64,000 nucleotides of DNA, from contig OY992539.1 in the NCBI GenBank assembly GCA_963921195.1, positions 159,780,622 to 159,844,621 on the forward strand, read 5' to 3'. Shown in pieces: positions 44,864 through 56,655 of this stretch (positions are counted from its first letter, which is position 1; each line of letters starts with the position of its first letter). The translations under genes and the position numbers were made by a program. Source of the stretch: Pegoplata infirma (taxonomy: Eukaryota; Arthropoda; Insecta; Diptera; Anthomyiidae). The notes under the pieces were generated by a model, which was not told where the DNA came from, did no database searches, and saw only the letters and a program-made list of their open reading frames with translations.

Positions 44864-46487
44864 CAGGGGTAACTCATGAATAGTAGTGTCAGTAATAACG
44901 AAGTCGTTATCTACAGATGGCAATCTTTTTTGGAAAGTATTTGGATACGATTTGGAAATAACGAAAAATAAATATTAAAAAATTTTAAAATTATGAATGA
45001 AAATTATTGTTGTGTCACTTGAAAATAAAAAAATACATAATAAAAAAAAGAAATGAATATAATTAAATTAAAACAACCAACAAAATTAAACGAAAAAAAA
45101 AAGGTAAACAAAATTTCCAGCTTTCCCCGATACCATTTGAACACCACCTTTAAACGTCAAAAAGAATTGACTCTTGCATAGTCTTTATATATTTAAGTTT
45201 TTGATAGAGTATCAATGAGGCAAATGGTATCTGGGAAAGCTGAAAATTTTGTTTACCTTTTATTTTTAGTTTTGATTTTTTTTATTTGTTTTTTTTTTTG
45301 TTGTTTTGATTTAATTATATTCATTTCTTTTTTTTATTATGTATTTTTCAAGTGACACAACAATAATTTTCATTTATTTAAAAGTTTTTAATGGTTTCTG
45401 GGAAAGCTGGAAATTTTTATTTTTAGTTTTGATTTTTTTTTTTTGTTTTTTTTTTTGTTGTTTTGATATATTTGATATTATATTCATTTCTTTTTTTTAT
45501 TATGTATTTTTCAAGTGACACAACAATAATTTTCATTCATAATTTTAAAAGTTTTTAATATTTATTTTTCGTTATTCCCAAATCGTTCCCAAAAAAAAAT
45601 TGCCATCTGTAGACAACGACTTCGTTATTACTGACACTACTATTCATGAGGTCTGCTTAATTAAATAATTAATAAACAAGCAGGTTTCGGGAAATTTTTT
45701 GGGAAGTTTGGTTTTGAACCAAAACATAAGTCTTCAAATCAACTACCAGAGGGCGTTTTTATATATCTTATATCAGACCCATAGAGCGCATTGTAAATAT
45801 AGAGGGCGTATGCTTTTTTTTAAATTCCGGAAACGGAAGAGAATAAAAAAATAATTATTATTAGAAAAATAAACAAATAAAAATCAAAGAAGTGCAAAAA
45901 CGATTTGTTTTTATTTCCTTTATTGATTTTTATGTGGTAATCAAGATTTCAGTCATTAACATATGAAATTAAGAACTTTTAATAAACTGCCGGAAACAGT
46001 TATAAAAAACGCCATCTAGTGAACAGTAAAAAGAAGAAGCATTTGCTGCATCTTTATTATATATGTCTTTGCTGTTTCCAGACCCCTAGAGCTTGTATGC
46101 GCTGTAAATATAGGGGCGTATGCTTGTTTTTGCCAGTAAATTCTGGAAACGGAAGAGAAGAATTATTATTAATTATTAGAAAAATAAACAAAGAAGTGCA
46201 AAAACGATTTGTTTTTATTTGCTTTATTAATTTTAATGTGATAATCAAGACAAATGAAATTAAGAAACAGTTATAAAAAAGTTATAAAAACGCCATGTAG
46301 TGAAAAAAATAAAAATAAATCAAATAAAAACAAATCGTTTTTACACTTCTTTGGTTTTTATTTGTTTATTTTTCTAATAATAATTATTTTTCTTCTCTTC
46401 CGTTTCCGGAATATACTGGAAAAAATAAGCATACGTCCTCTAAATTTACAATGCGCATACATTTATGTTAAAAAATACCAATTTTAA

Positions 46488-46616
46488 TACCAAATTCGCA
46501 TTCATTTTTTTAAACATGTTTAAGCACTTAAACATGTTTATGTACCTTAACAAGTTTAAATTTAAACATGTTTAAGTGGTTAAACATGTTTAAAAAAATG
46601 AATGCGAATTTGGTAT
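46488..46616. repeat. Near-perfect 129-bp palindrome
   Basis: TACCAAATTCGCATTCATTT followed by repeated TTTAAACATG and the complement in reverse. TA is present on both flanks. It would extrude as a hairpin and looks like a very short TA-targeting MITE. Confidence 0.85.
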
Positions 46617-47010
46617 AACTTTACATTAGCTAAACCAAAATTTCCCATGTTAATCCCAAATTTCCCATGTTAACCCGGTTCCCCACACTGTTGACAACAG
46701 ATTTTTGCTCTCCCCACCAAAAACTTAAATATATAAAGACTATGCAAGACGTTTAAAGGTGGTGTTAGTTTTACAAATGGTATCTGGGAAAGCTGGAAAT
46801 TTTGTTTACCTTTTATTTTTCGTTTAATTTTGCTGGTTGTTTTGATTTAATTATATTCATTTCTTTTTTTATTATGTATTTTTTTATTCTCAAGTGACAC
46901 AACAATAATTTTCATTCATAATTTTTAAATTTTTCTATTTTTGTTTTTCGTTATTCCCAAATCGTTCCTAAATACTTTCCAAAAGTCACTACTTTTCATG
47001 AGTTACCCCT

Positions 47011-47675
47011 GCTCCCCACACTGGTGAAAAATTAATTTCCCTAACATGCTTGCATGTTTTCATCCATACAAAAAGAAGAAGCATGATTTTTTAAAATGGC
47101 ATCCTTGGATAGCCCCTGGTGTTACAAAGTAAACATCGTGAGGGTCTTAACAGTGCACAAAGGGTCAGCATGATCCAAATCCGGCCAAAAGTCTTTATCG
47201 TTGTTAGATCCATCTGAAAATTTGCTTCTATAGGAATTCGAGGTCGCTGATTTCAAAATTTAGCTAAAAACCAAAAAAATCAAAATGGGGGTCTTGGAGT
47301 TACTGAATCAGAATTACTGGCGTGAATTTTGAAAAACAAAATGGCGGACTAAATATGCTTAGTAATTATTTATTTATTTTTATTTATTAAAAGTAAAGTA
47401 AATTTACAAATTAATAGTAGAGGGTTTAGGAACTGGCTACAGAGGCCTTCGTCCTTATGCTTAGTAAAGTTTGTTATAAGTAATTAAAAAAAAGTTATAT
47501 TCCTTTTCTTTATTAAAGCTAGCTGAAAGTGTGGCCTAGTAAATTTCCGGGTCTGTTATCTTAAAATCGAACTGATAAAATTCAATATGGCGGCTAGATT
47601 TTTTAACTTTGCCTGATCTAACTAAAAATTAGTTTTAAGAGTATTAAGAGTGTCTGAAGTTAAATCTACGCACAT
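47011..47675. other. Noncoding stretch, no gene recognised
   Basis: Nothing gene-like. The phrase GGAACTGGCTACAGAGGCC near 47429, next to ATTTATTTATT runs, could be a non-LTR retroelement tail, but this is a guess. Confidence 0.35.
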
Positions 47676-50539
47676 AGGGTTGCCATCCGTCCTCTTTTCC
47701 CCGGACACCTTCCACTTTTTAAGGGCGTCCGGGGCAGTCCTACTTCTTTTTTAGAAAGTGTCCGGGGTTGTCCTACTTTTTGGACTTTTCCCCATAACTT
47801 TTTTTATTGGTTCTAAACTTTTGAATTATTGGTAGTATTTTAGCTTATCAGCAATAATGTCATCTTTTTGAGAGCAAAACGCAAACAAAAATTAATAATG
47901 CATATTCAACTCTTCATTCATTGAGAATTAAAAGAAGAAAATTGTACAATCTCTTAGTAATATCACGATCGTGCTGGTTATTTGTCGATCGTGATCTTAT
48001 AAAGAGATTGTACAATTTATTTCTTCTAATTCTCATTGTATGTGGAGTTGAATAAGTGTTAATATTTTTGTTTAAACTTTAGCGACTTATCACTTAAATA
48101 CCCTTTGCTACTTGTAGTATATGGTTTTTTATTTGTTTAATAGTTTTGATAATGGAATCTGAAAAATTCCGAAACACGTGTTGACTAACGGGGCGTTTAT
48201 GAAACCAATGCGGATTGGTTTGACAACACATTTTCACGGAAATCAGCTGTGTGTGTTTATGAATCCAATCCAATTCCAATCAAAGAGAAAATGAGAAAAT
48301 TTCCGTTCGAAAACGAAAATGTGCGTTCATGAATTCCATGTTCTATAAGTTGGAAAATTTTCGCCAACGTTTGGCTTCGGGGATTTGTAAGAAAAGTTAA
48401 AAATAATTAATTTAAAAAAAAAAAACAAAACTTAAATGAAAACATGTGAGTAAGATGTTCTTTTTTGTTTTCGACTTTTTTAAAAAATATTTTTCCTCTT
48501 TTTTTTATAAGGGGAAGGTACAAAAAAAATTACCAAAATGCAGTTAGTTCTTCATGAGTTTGTGGAAATAAATCCCGATATATCGAAGGGATTTGTGTTT
48601 TGAGGCCTTAAATATAAACAAAAGTAATTCATATTAAAAAATGTGAAAATAAAATTTCCAAATATTTTTTGTGTCCTATATATAACTTCCGTAAAAGTAA
48701 AACGAATGCACTTTTTTCTATAATTTTAAAATTTTAGTTATTCGATTTCAACTTTGAGTGAAAACGTAAACAACAGAACACCAAGTTGGATTTCATGTGA
48801 ATTGAAGTTATGAAAGGTTTTTTTTACGAACTTTTTCAAAGGCAAAAAGCCCTTAATAAAATTCTTGAAAAAAGTATCATACACACTTTAGCTTATTAAC
48901 TAAAAAAAATCTTTAGTCGGACAAGTATTTCGATTCCGAAATTGGGCGCAAAAAATAATAAGAGTCCAAATGGGCAAAAAGTTACCGATGTTTTAAAAAA
49001 ATCATAAAAAAGGAACAAACTGAAGCAACTTCCATACAAAATACCAGATCCTAAGTATATATTAGACTTAAGAAAAACAAAAGATGGATTTGTATAAAAT
49101 CCCTTCCTTAGTGGATCAATAATCAAAATAATTTAATTCAAAACAAATGCTTGACAGTTTATTTGTTAACAAATTATTTTTCTTTTTACAAACTGCATTA
49201 TTATAACAACTCTGACTTTGACTTTCTAACAGAGTTGCTATAAAATACGACTCTGTATTTGCAAAAACAGAGTCGTATTTTGTAAATACTTGTGTCTCCG
49301 CTATGTTCGAACGCAATAGATATTTTTTTCGATCAAAGCAATTCGCCACGGTTTCATAAACGCTTCGAAAATTAGAAACGGATTTGAATTTCGTTTCCAA
49401 TCCAATTTCGTTGTGGATTGATGAACGACCTGTAAGTCTCGCAAAAATAATCAACATAAATTTAAAACAAAAAAACAATTTTTTTTAAAATTATTTTATG
49501 AGAATATCATAGCTTTAATTTGTAAAGGCCTTCGAGCTAGAAAATTTATCAGAACTTCCATTTATATTTAAAAAATTTCTGAATACTTTTAAAAAATTTC
49601 AAATACAGTCAAACTCGGTTATAACGAACTCGGTTATAACGAATTCTCGGTTATAACGAACTTATTCTAAAGTCCCGACGTTTTGGCATCAATTTTCACA
49701 CAAAATACTTCTTTTATAACGAATCCTCGGTTAAAGCGAACTGCTTATTATGGTCCCGCGAATACAATTTCATGTTTATTTACATTTTTATAACGAACTC
49801 TCATAAATATTTTTTAATGTGCGGCAATCATGTATATCAAACTCACAAAAGGTTGGAATTTTTCGATTTATATTACAATTTTGATAAAATTGATTTATAT
49901 TTTTAATGTTGTCTTCTCAATTAGTAGTTTATTTACGAAAAAAACATCAAATAAAACAAATTGGATTTATTTTTTTGGAAATAAAACTAGGTTGATAAAA
50001 AATATACCCCGCTTAAAGCGAACTTCACTTATAGCGAACTATTTTTACTGGTCCCTCGGAGTACGTTATAACCGGGTTCGACTGTATATGTATTTCAAAA
50101 ATTTATATTTTTAATTTAAATTTTTCTAAATGCCTTTCAAAAATCTTCAATTAACAAATAAAATTTTTGCCATATTGATAACATATTGATAATAAATATA
50201 TTGAAATGAAAATGGAAATTTTTGAAATACAAATTTTCTGATAAGCATTTAGAAAATTTTTAACTACAAATAGAAAATTCTGATATAATTTTTTTTTTTT
50301 AAATATAATTGGCAATAATTGAGAATATTCTCTCAAAATATAATGGAAAATTTTTGAATTATAAGTGGAAACAAACAAATTTTTCCTAATACTAAAAATG
50401 CATTTTATTTGTATATTGTACCGCGTTGAGGATTTTCTTTAAATTAATTTATAAAAAAATTGTCCTCTTTTTTGGGCCAAATGTCCTCCTTTTTTTAAGG
50501 TGGATGTCCTCTTTTCTCAAAAAGGAAATGGCAACCCTA
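47676..50539. mobile_element. hAT-like element, 2.86 kb, with nested MITE
   Basis: Ends TAGGGTTGCCATCC and ATGGCAACCCTA, flanked by the exact 8-bp duplication TACGCACA (47668-47675, 50540-50547). Subterminal repeats of GTCC-T-CTTTTT (TGTCCTACTTTTT and similar) occur at both ends. The ORFs inside (48896-49126, 49116-49478) do not look like transposase. A small inverted repeat TTGTACAATCTCTT lies at 47942-48022. Confidence 0.87.
49606..50084. mobile_element. pogo/Tigger-like MITE
   Basis: 479 bp flanked by TA. Ends CAGTCAAACTCGGTTATAACG and, inverted, CAGTCGAACCCGGTTATAACG. Subterminal CGGTTATAACGAA-type repeats on both sides. TA target and CAGT ends are typical of pogo-related elements. Non-coding. 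Confidence 0.87.
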
Positions 50540-50547
50540 TACGCACA

Positions 50548-51246
50548 TAACTTTAATATATATTTTTGTTTTTTTTTTTATATAAATATGGAAATGGTGT
50601 AAATGACTTAGTTTCAGAAAAGCTTTTGGGTGGTGACAACAAATTATTCACTTTTTTTCTTTATTTTGGAAATTCAATAAAAAATCTTTGAATTTAATTG
50701 GAAATGGTGTAACTGATATTTTCCATAATATTACAAAAAAACTAGAAATGTAGATAGTTTTTTTTTTCCTACACTTAAGGCACAGCTGGCCCTGTGTGCA
50801 GTGTGGATATTAACATTTACACTCAAAAATCCCATTTTACCAATATTTGATAGTTTTCCTTGTTTTTTTAACAAATAATTTTCGATAGAAATTTACATTT
50901 TTTGTAATTTTACAGATTTTCTTGTAATTTTACAAATTTCCAAAAATTTTTTACAAAAAAAATTCTAGCGAATTTTCGAGTATTTCTTGTAAGTTTTATT
51001 TCGCAAAAAAAGATATAAATTTACAATATTATTGGTAAAAATCTTATAAAATTACAAAAAAATTACAGAAGAGTTTGTAATTTTTACTAGGAATTCTCGT
51101 AAAATTGTTTTTTTAGAATTCTCTTAAAATGAAAACACCAACCAAGCAAATCCCTAAATTTGTCCCCAAAGCTGATTTACAACAGAAATTAACAATAAAA
51201 TAATTTTTTTAAGATACACCGAAAAAAAATCCATGCGTAAAATACA
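50548..51246. other. AT-rich noncoding stretch
   Basis: Repeated TTTTACAA/TTGTAAAA motifs between 50820 and 51110 suggest a decayed inverted-repeat element. No boundaries or gene could be supported. Confidence 0.35.
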
Positions 51247-51254
51247 ATGTACGA

Positions 51255-52454
51255 CATAGATGGGACTAATTAATTAAAGGGACCAATTAATTGATGGTTT
51301 AATTACCATTTAATTGATGTCAATGGTAATGAAATTTTTTTCATTACCATTGGTTGTATCAATTGTACCAATTAAATTACTTATCAATTTAATTACTAAT
51401 GAAAATTAAAAAAAAAAATAATTACCATTGGTATGGCATCATTTAAAAAAAATAATTAACATTAGTAAAAGTCGTCACAATATTGTCAAAATCGTTAATA
51501 TTTGGAAATATCCGTTGTTTTTTGTTATATGGTGTTTTAGTTTTTCATATTTTATAATCCAAACACACGTTGATTGCCTTTGTATAACACAATATTTGGA
51601 ATTTTTATTTGCTTTTTATACCCTCCAACCACAGTATGGGGGTATACTCACTTTGTCATTCCGTGTGTAACGCATAGAAATATCGGTCTAGGACCCCATA
51701 AAGTATATATATTATTGATCAGTGATCCATTCTAAGACATTCTAGCGATGTCCGTCTGTCCGTCCGTCCGTCCGTCCGTCCGTCCGTCCGTCCGTCCGTC
51801 TGTGGAAGACACGATACAGTCCAAAGTAAAAGAGCTAGACTCCTGAAATTTGGTACGAATATGTCTTATGGTATTGGGCTGGTTAAGTTCGAACATGGGC
51901 AAAATCGGATCAGGGGGAAAAAAGTTCCCCTCTTAAGAACTAAACGAACCTCTAAAAAAAAGGCATTTTTTATAGGTTTTTTGTACTTTTGCTTAGCAAA
52001 CGAAACATTTTTATGCCAAAAGAAGTTCAAAGTCTTGCAGTTGGATCCAGGAAGGTTGGCTCCCACCGACGTTACCCCCCCCCCCCCCCCAAAAAAAAAG
52101 ACGCCCCTGTTTTTTTTTATCGTGTTGGAGGGTATAAAAGATTCGGCACAGCCGAATTTAACACTCTCACTTGTTGTTTTTTGTCTTTAACATTTTCAAA
52201 TTTTTTTTGTAAAAACATACTTTGATGTTTAAATTTTTAACTTTTCAAAAAAACAAAAATGTGCAAACCAATGGTTTTGAAACCAATTATAATTGGTGTT
52301 TTTCAACAATTGTTGCATTTCATTACCATTAGTAATTATTTTTTCAATTAAAAAAATTTAATTACCATTAAACGGTAATGAAAATTTTTTCATTACCATT
52401 GATATCAACCAATGGTAATTAAATTTCAATGGTAATTAAAAATTCCCATCTATG
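51255..52454. mobile_element. hAT-like element with nested fly repeat
   Basis: 1200 bp with ends CATAGATGGGA and TCCCATCTATG, flanked by the 8-bp duplication ATGTACGA (51247-51254, 52455-52462). Subterminal repeats of ACCATT-AATTGAT/ATTACCATT type at both ends. The centre is occupied by another repeat (51613-52176). Confidence 0.87.
51613..52176. repeat. Dispersed fly repeat with (GTCC)n microsatellite
   Basis: Begins TTTTTATACCCTCCAACC, contains GGACCCCATAAAGTATATAT, a GTCC microsatellite (about 51746-51800), a poly-C/poly-A tract near 52075 and ends GGGTATAAAAGATTCGGCACA. Phrasing of this kind is widespread in fly genomes (general knowledge, not checked). A related copy in the opposite orientation lies at about 57780-58230. 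The 109- and 78-codon ORFs here are not genes. Confidence 0.7.
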
Positions 52455-52462
52455 ATGTACGA

Positions 52463-53560
52463 AAACATTCGTGATTTCGCACAACGAAATGTTTCGTACA
52501 TTGTACGAAAAATATTTTTAATTTTAGGAAAATATTTTATGTATAATACGAAAATATTTCGTAAATTTAATGAAAAATTTCGTAAAATACACGAAATTTA
52601 TTTGTAGTAGTAGTAGTCGTATTTATTTTATTTTCAGCAATATATATAACATAATTACAAAATAAAATAAAAGTTAAAATAAACCGATGCGACTCTGACA
52701 ATCGTCATCAGCCGCTTATAATATGTATATAAACTTAATTTTGTAAGATTAATGTTTTTATGTATTAAATTCTGTTTTCAAAAAATTTCTGTATTACATA
52801 CAAGTTTTTATATAGTTTGCTAAAAAAAATCCAATTTGTACACGCAAAAAAAAAACTGGTGTAAGATTTACTACTGTAGCTTAGGTAACATTTTTTTTAT
52901 ATGGTTTCAAAAAAAAAAAATACAAGTCATATTTAAATTTCCAAAGTTTGAATAAAAATTACCGTTGGCATTTATTTAGTATTATAACAAAGTTCACTTT
53001 GTAGCCCCTTTTATTTTCAAATTCCTTTTTAATTTTTAAATATTTGACATTATTGTTTTTTCCATGTGTAAACTTTATAATTTTACCTAAGATATTTGGA
53101 AAATATCTTAAGTTTAGTGTGATAATATACTAAGTGTTACCTCAACATACTAAAAAATGTTCGCTTGGTTGCCTTATATTTCAAAAACTGTAAAAGTTAC
53201 CAAATACACGTGTAAAATCGGCCTAATGTGTTTACGACAATCAGCTGTTTGAATCCATTTATTTTTTTTTGTTTTGTTTTTTTATTATAATTATTGCTGC
53301 AATTTTTTTGTTATATGTTTTGTAAAATAAAACTTATTATAAAAAAAAGTAAAATAAGTAAGTACATATTTTACTATTCTTCTTATTTTATAATACCTAT
53401 CGTAAGCAAGTTTAGTAATCTTTATGAGTTCCAAAAATTCTAACCTATTTTTTTAGTGTGCTGGTTTCGTGGACTATACCGCTTTGTCCTGAATCTAATT
53501 AGGAGCAGTGTAAAGTTGGGTACTAAAATTGCATGCGCTAATTTACATCTCTGGTAAGAT
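52463..53560. other. AT-rich noncoding stretch
   Basis: Contains ACGAAA/TTTCGT motifs flanking the hAT-like insertion and a possible non-LTR tail (CTGACAATCGTCATCAGCC near 52694). No gene recognised. Confidence 0.35.
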
Positions 53561-53816
53561 ATTTTGGCTGAATTGCAGTATATGGGACACACGGAAATTA
53601 AAAAAACTAAAAACGACATCCGAAGGCCGGCTACGCAAAAAAAAAAAATTAAGATGTCCCTTTCCCGGATGTCCCTATTAAAGAGGGCCCCAAACAAGTT
53701 CCCGGCGCCAGTCATCAATAATTTTGTTTTTTTTTTTCTTTTTTAATTCTAAAGCGGATGGCGTTTTTAGTTTTTTCGATTTCAGTGTGCCCCATAAACT
53801 GCAATTTTGCCGATAT
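53561..53816. repeat. Inverted-repeat element with about 55-bp arms
   Basis: TTTTGGCTGAATTGCAGTAT with GGGACACACGGAAAT pairs with AGTGTGCCCCATAAACTGCA and following bases; arms continue through AAAACTAAAAACG. The centre holds the CCGAAGGCCGGCTACGCA motif also seen in the palindrome at 37614. No target duplication confirmed. Confidence 0.7.
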
Positions 53817-54044
53817 TTTTTTGCGAGAATTTTAACAAATTGTTTTTTAACGATAAAAGATTAGCATTCATTTAGGCAAATAAATGACCCCCTTAATTGG
53901 AAAATATGAATAGCTAAAAGTTTGAAATCGACCGTAAACGAAAGTGATCGCATTCGTTTAATAACTTAATCAGTGGCGTACAGGGACGCACATTTCTTGA
54001 AAATATGCTGCAAGCTTTGGCTGCTTTATGTAAGGGATTAGATG

Positions 54045-54441
54045 CAGTGACGGTCCGTGAAGTTGTCACTGGGTGTTCTCTACTTATTTAAAATATAAAA
54101 TTTATGTATATAAAATATGTTTTTCTGGACGTAACACGTTCCCGTGATAGACAAAGCCTCAGTTTTAATTTTTTTTATTGACATGCATCCAAAATTAATT
54201 TTTGTACTGCATTTATTTGCGAAATAATGCTTTTTGTTAATTGTCGATGTGGTGAGGCAACAAAATGACAATAAAATAGAATTTAGGCTGCATCTCATTA
54301 AAAAATGTACAAAACTAGTAACATCCCATCTTTACCTATCTCGGGAATGCGTTAGGTCCATTAAAACATGAATTTTATACTTAAATTTTCTGTTTTTATA
54401 AATTAGAGAACACCCAGTGACAACTTCACGGACCGTCACTG
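54045..54441. mobile_element. hAT-like MITE, 397 bp
   Basis: Inverted ends CAGTGACGGTCCGTGAAGTT (at least 37 bp matched), flanked by the exact 8-bp duplication ATTAGATG (54037-54044, 54442-54449). The 72-codon minus-strand ORF inside (54080-54298) is not a known protein. Confidence 0.9.
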
Positions 54442-54591
54442 ATTAGATGTCAACATGAAATATGTGATCGTATTCTTGAATCGGCCATGAAGGAATGTCG
54501 AAAAGAAGAACCACAATATTGTATTAGAACAGTTGTAACAGGGTCGTTTTGAATAGGTGAGAACAATAAAAATATAATTGCCAATTGGTAA

Positions 54592-56655
54592 GAAAATTTA
54601 TAATCGGTAAAAAATTTTATATAGAAAATTTATAATCGATAAAAAAATGATCTATAAAAAATTTATAATCTTTAAAAAATTTTCTTTTTATTACAAATTT
54701 TATTACAAAAACAATTTTCCGTAGAAAATTTATAATCAATAAAGAAAATTTAAAATCGAAATAAAATTCTGTAGAAAATTTATAATCGATAAAAATTTTT
54801 CTATAGAAAATTTATAATCGATAAAAATTTTTCCTTATAAAATTTATAATCGATAAAAAATTTTCTATAGAAAATTTATAAGCGATAAAAAATTTTCTAT
54901 AGAAAAAAAAAAAATTCTATAGAAAATTTATAATCGATAAAAAATTTTCTATAGAAAATTTGTAATCGATAAAAAATTTTCTAAAGAAAATTTATAATCG
55001 ATCAAAATTATCTTTAGTAAATTTATAATCGATAAAAAATTTTCTAAACAAAATTTGTAATATAATAAAATTGATCGATTATAAATTTTCGATAGAAAAT
55101 TTATGATCGATAAAAAATTTATAATCGATAAAAAGTTTTTTGTAGAAATTTTATAATCAATAAAAACGTTTCTATAGAAAATTTATAACAGATAAAAAAT
55201 TTTCTATAGAAAATTTATAATATAGCATGATAAAATTGGTTTAACGATTATAAATTTTCTATCGAAAATTGTTTATCGATTTTAACTATTCTATCGAAAA
55301 TTTATAATCGATCATAAATTTTCTATAGAAAATTTCTTTAACCGATTATAAATTTTCTATAGAAAATATTTTTCTATAAAAATTTTTTGTCGATTATAAA
55401 TTTTATATAGATAATTTTTTATCGATTTTCTATACATAATATGTTATCGATTAAAAGTTTTCTATAGAACATTTTTTATCGATTATAAATTTTCTATAGA
55501 AAATTTTCTATAGAAAATTTTTAATCGGTTATTAATTTCTATGGAATTTATTTTTATCAATTATAAATTTTCTATAGAAAACTTTTAATCGATTATAAAT
55601 TTTCAATCGAAAATTTTTTATCGATCATATATTTTCAATTGAAAATTTTTTATCGATTATATATTTTCTATAAAAAAAATTTTATCGATTATAAATTTTC
55701 TATGGATAATTTTTTATCGATTTTATATATTTTTTTATCGATTATAAATTTTCTATAGATAATTATTTATCAAAAAATAGATTATGTATAACAAATTTTT
55801 TATCGATTATAAATTTGCTATAATTTTTTTTTATCGATTATAAATTTTCTTTAGAAACTTTTTTATCGATTATAAATTTTTAATAGAAAATTTTTTATTT
55901 TCTATATAAATTTTTTATCGATTTTTCTACACACTTTTTTTTATCGATTATAAATTTTTAATAGAAAATTTTTTATCGATTAGAAATTTTCTATAGATAA
56001 TTTTTTATTGATTATAAATTTTCTATAGATAATTTTTTTTTCGATTATAAATTTTCTATAGATAATTTTTTATCGATTATAAATTTTCTATATATAATTT
56101 TTTATCGATTAGAAATTTTCTATAGATAATTTTTTGTTGATTATAAATTTTCTATAGATAATTTTTTTTTTCGATTATAAAATTTCTATAGATAATTTTT
56201 TATCGATTATAAATTTTCTATATATAATTTTTTATCGATTATAAATTTTCTATAGATAATTTTTTATCGATTATAAATTTGGTATAGATAATTAATTATC
56301 GACAGATAATTAATTATCGATTAAAAATTTTCTATCGAAAATTTTTTATCGATTTTAAATTTTCTATCAAAAATTTTTTATCGATCATAAATTTAAAAAA
56401 AAAAAAAATTGTATCGATTATAAATATTTGATAGTAAATTTCTTTAACCGAATTTTCTTATAAAATTTTTTTATCGATTATAAATTTTCGATAGTTAATT
56501 TCTTTAACCGAATTTAAATTTTTTCCAGAAAAGTTTTTTATTGATTATGAATTTTCTAAAGAAAATCTTTATCGATTATAAATTTTCTTCAGAAAATTTT
56601 TTATCGATTATAAATTTTCTTTAGATAATTTTTTATCAATTATAAGTTTTCTATT
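54592..56655. repeat. About 32-bp tandem array with orientation switch (foldback-like)
   Basis: Unit is roughly AATTTATAATCGATAAAAAA plus TTTTCTATAGAA. From 54592 to about 55060 the order is ATCGAT, A-run, CTATAG; from about 55260 to 56655 the reverse complement is used (ATCGATTATAAATTTTCTAT with GATAATTTTTT). The zone 55060-55260 mixes both. The array is therefore a large inverted repeat built of tandem units, the architecture of foldback elements. Confidence 0.9.

Larger units (their letters stand above)
44168..47010. repeat. Cluster of direct and inverted copies of an AT-rich repeat
   Basis: A roughly 280-bp unit (GATGGCAATC...TTTAAGTTTTT, containing TTGTTGTGTCACT and AGCTTTCCCAGATACC) appears in + orientation at about 44200-44510 and 44924-45202 and inverted at about 45213-45377, 45390-45613 and 46721-46975. 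Outer motifs CAGGGGTTACTC (44169) and GAGTTACCCCTG (near 47007) are inverted ends. A second family (about 45770-45930, 46080-46260, inverted 46310-46460) is nested in the middle. No ORF of note. Confidence 0.75.

Noticed and set aside
51861..52225. ORFs of 109 and 78 codons with proline and lysine runs
   Set aside because: They lie in the (GTCC)n fly repeat and run through poly-C/poly-A tracts.
52820..53460. Possible inverted-repeat element between ACACGCAAAAAAAAA and TTTTTTTAGTGTGCTGG
   Set aside because: The match is mostly homopolymer and no target duplication is visible.
54592..56655. Regular repeats that might suggest a CRISPR array
   Set aside because: Units are contiguous without unique spacers, change orientation, and the genome is eukaryotic.
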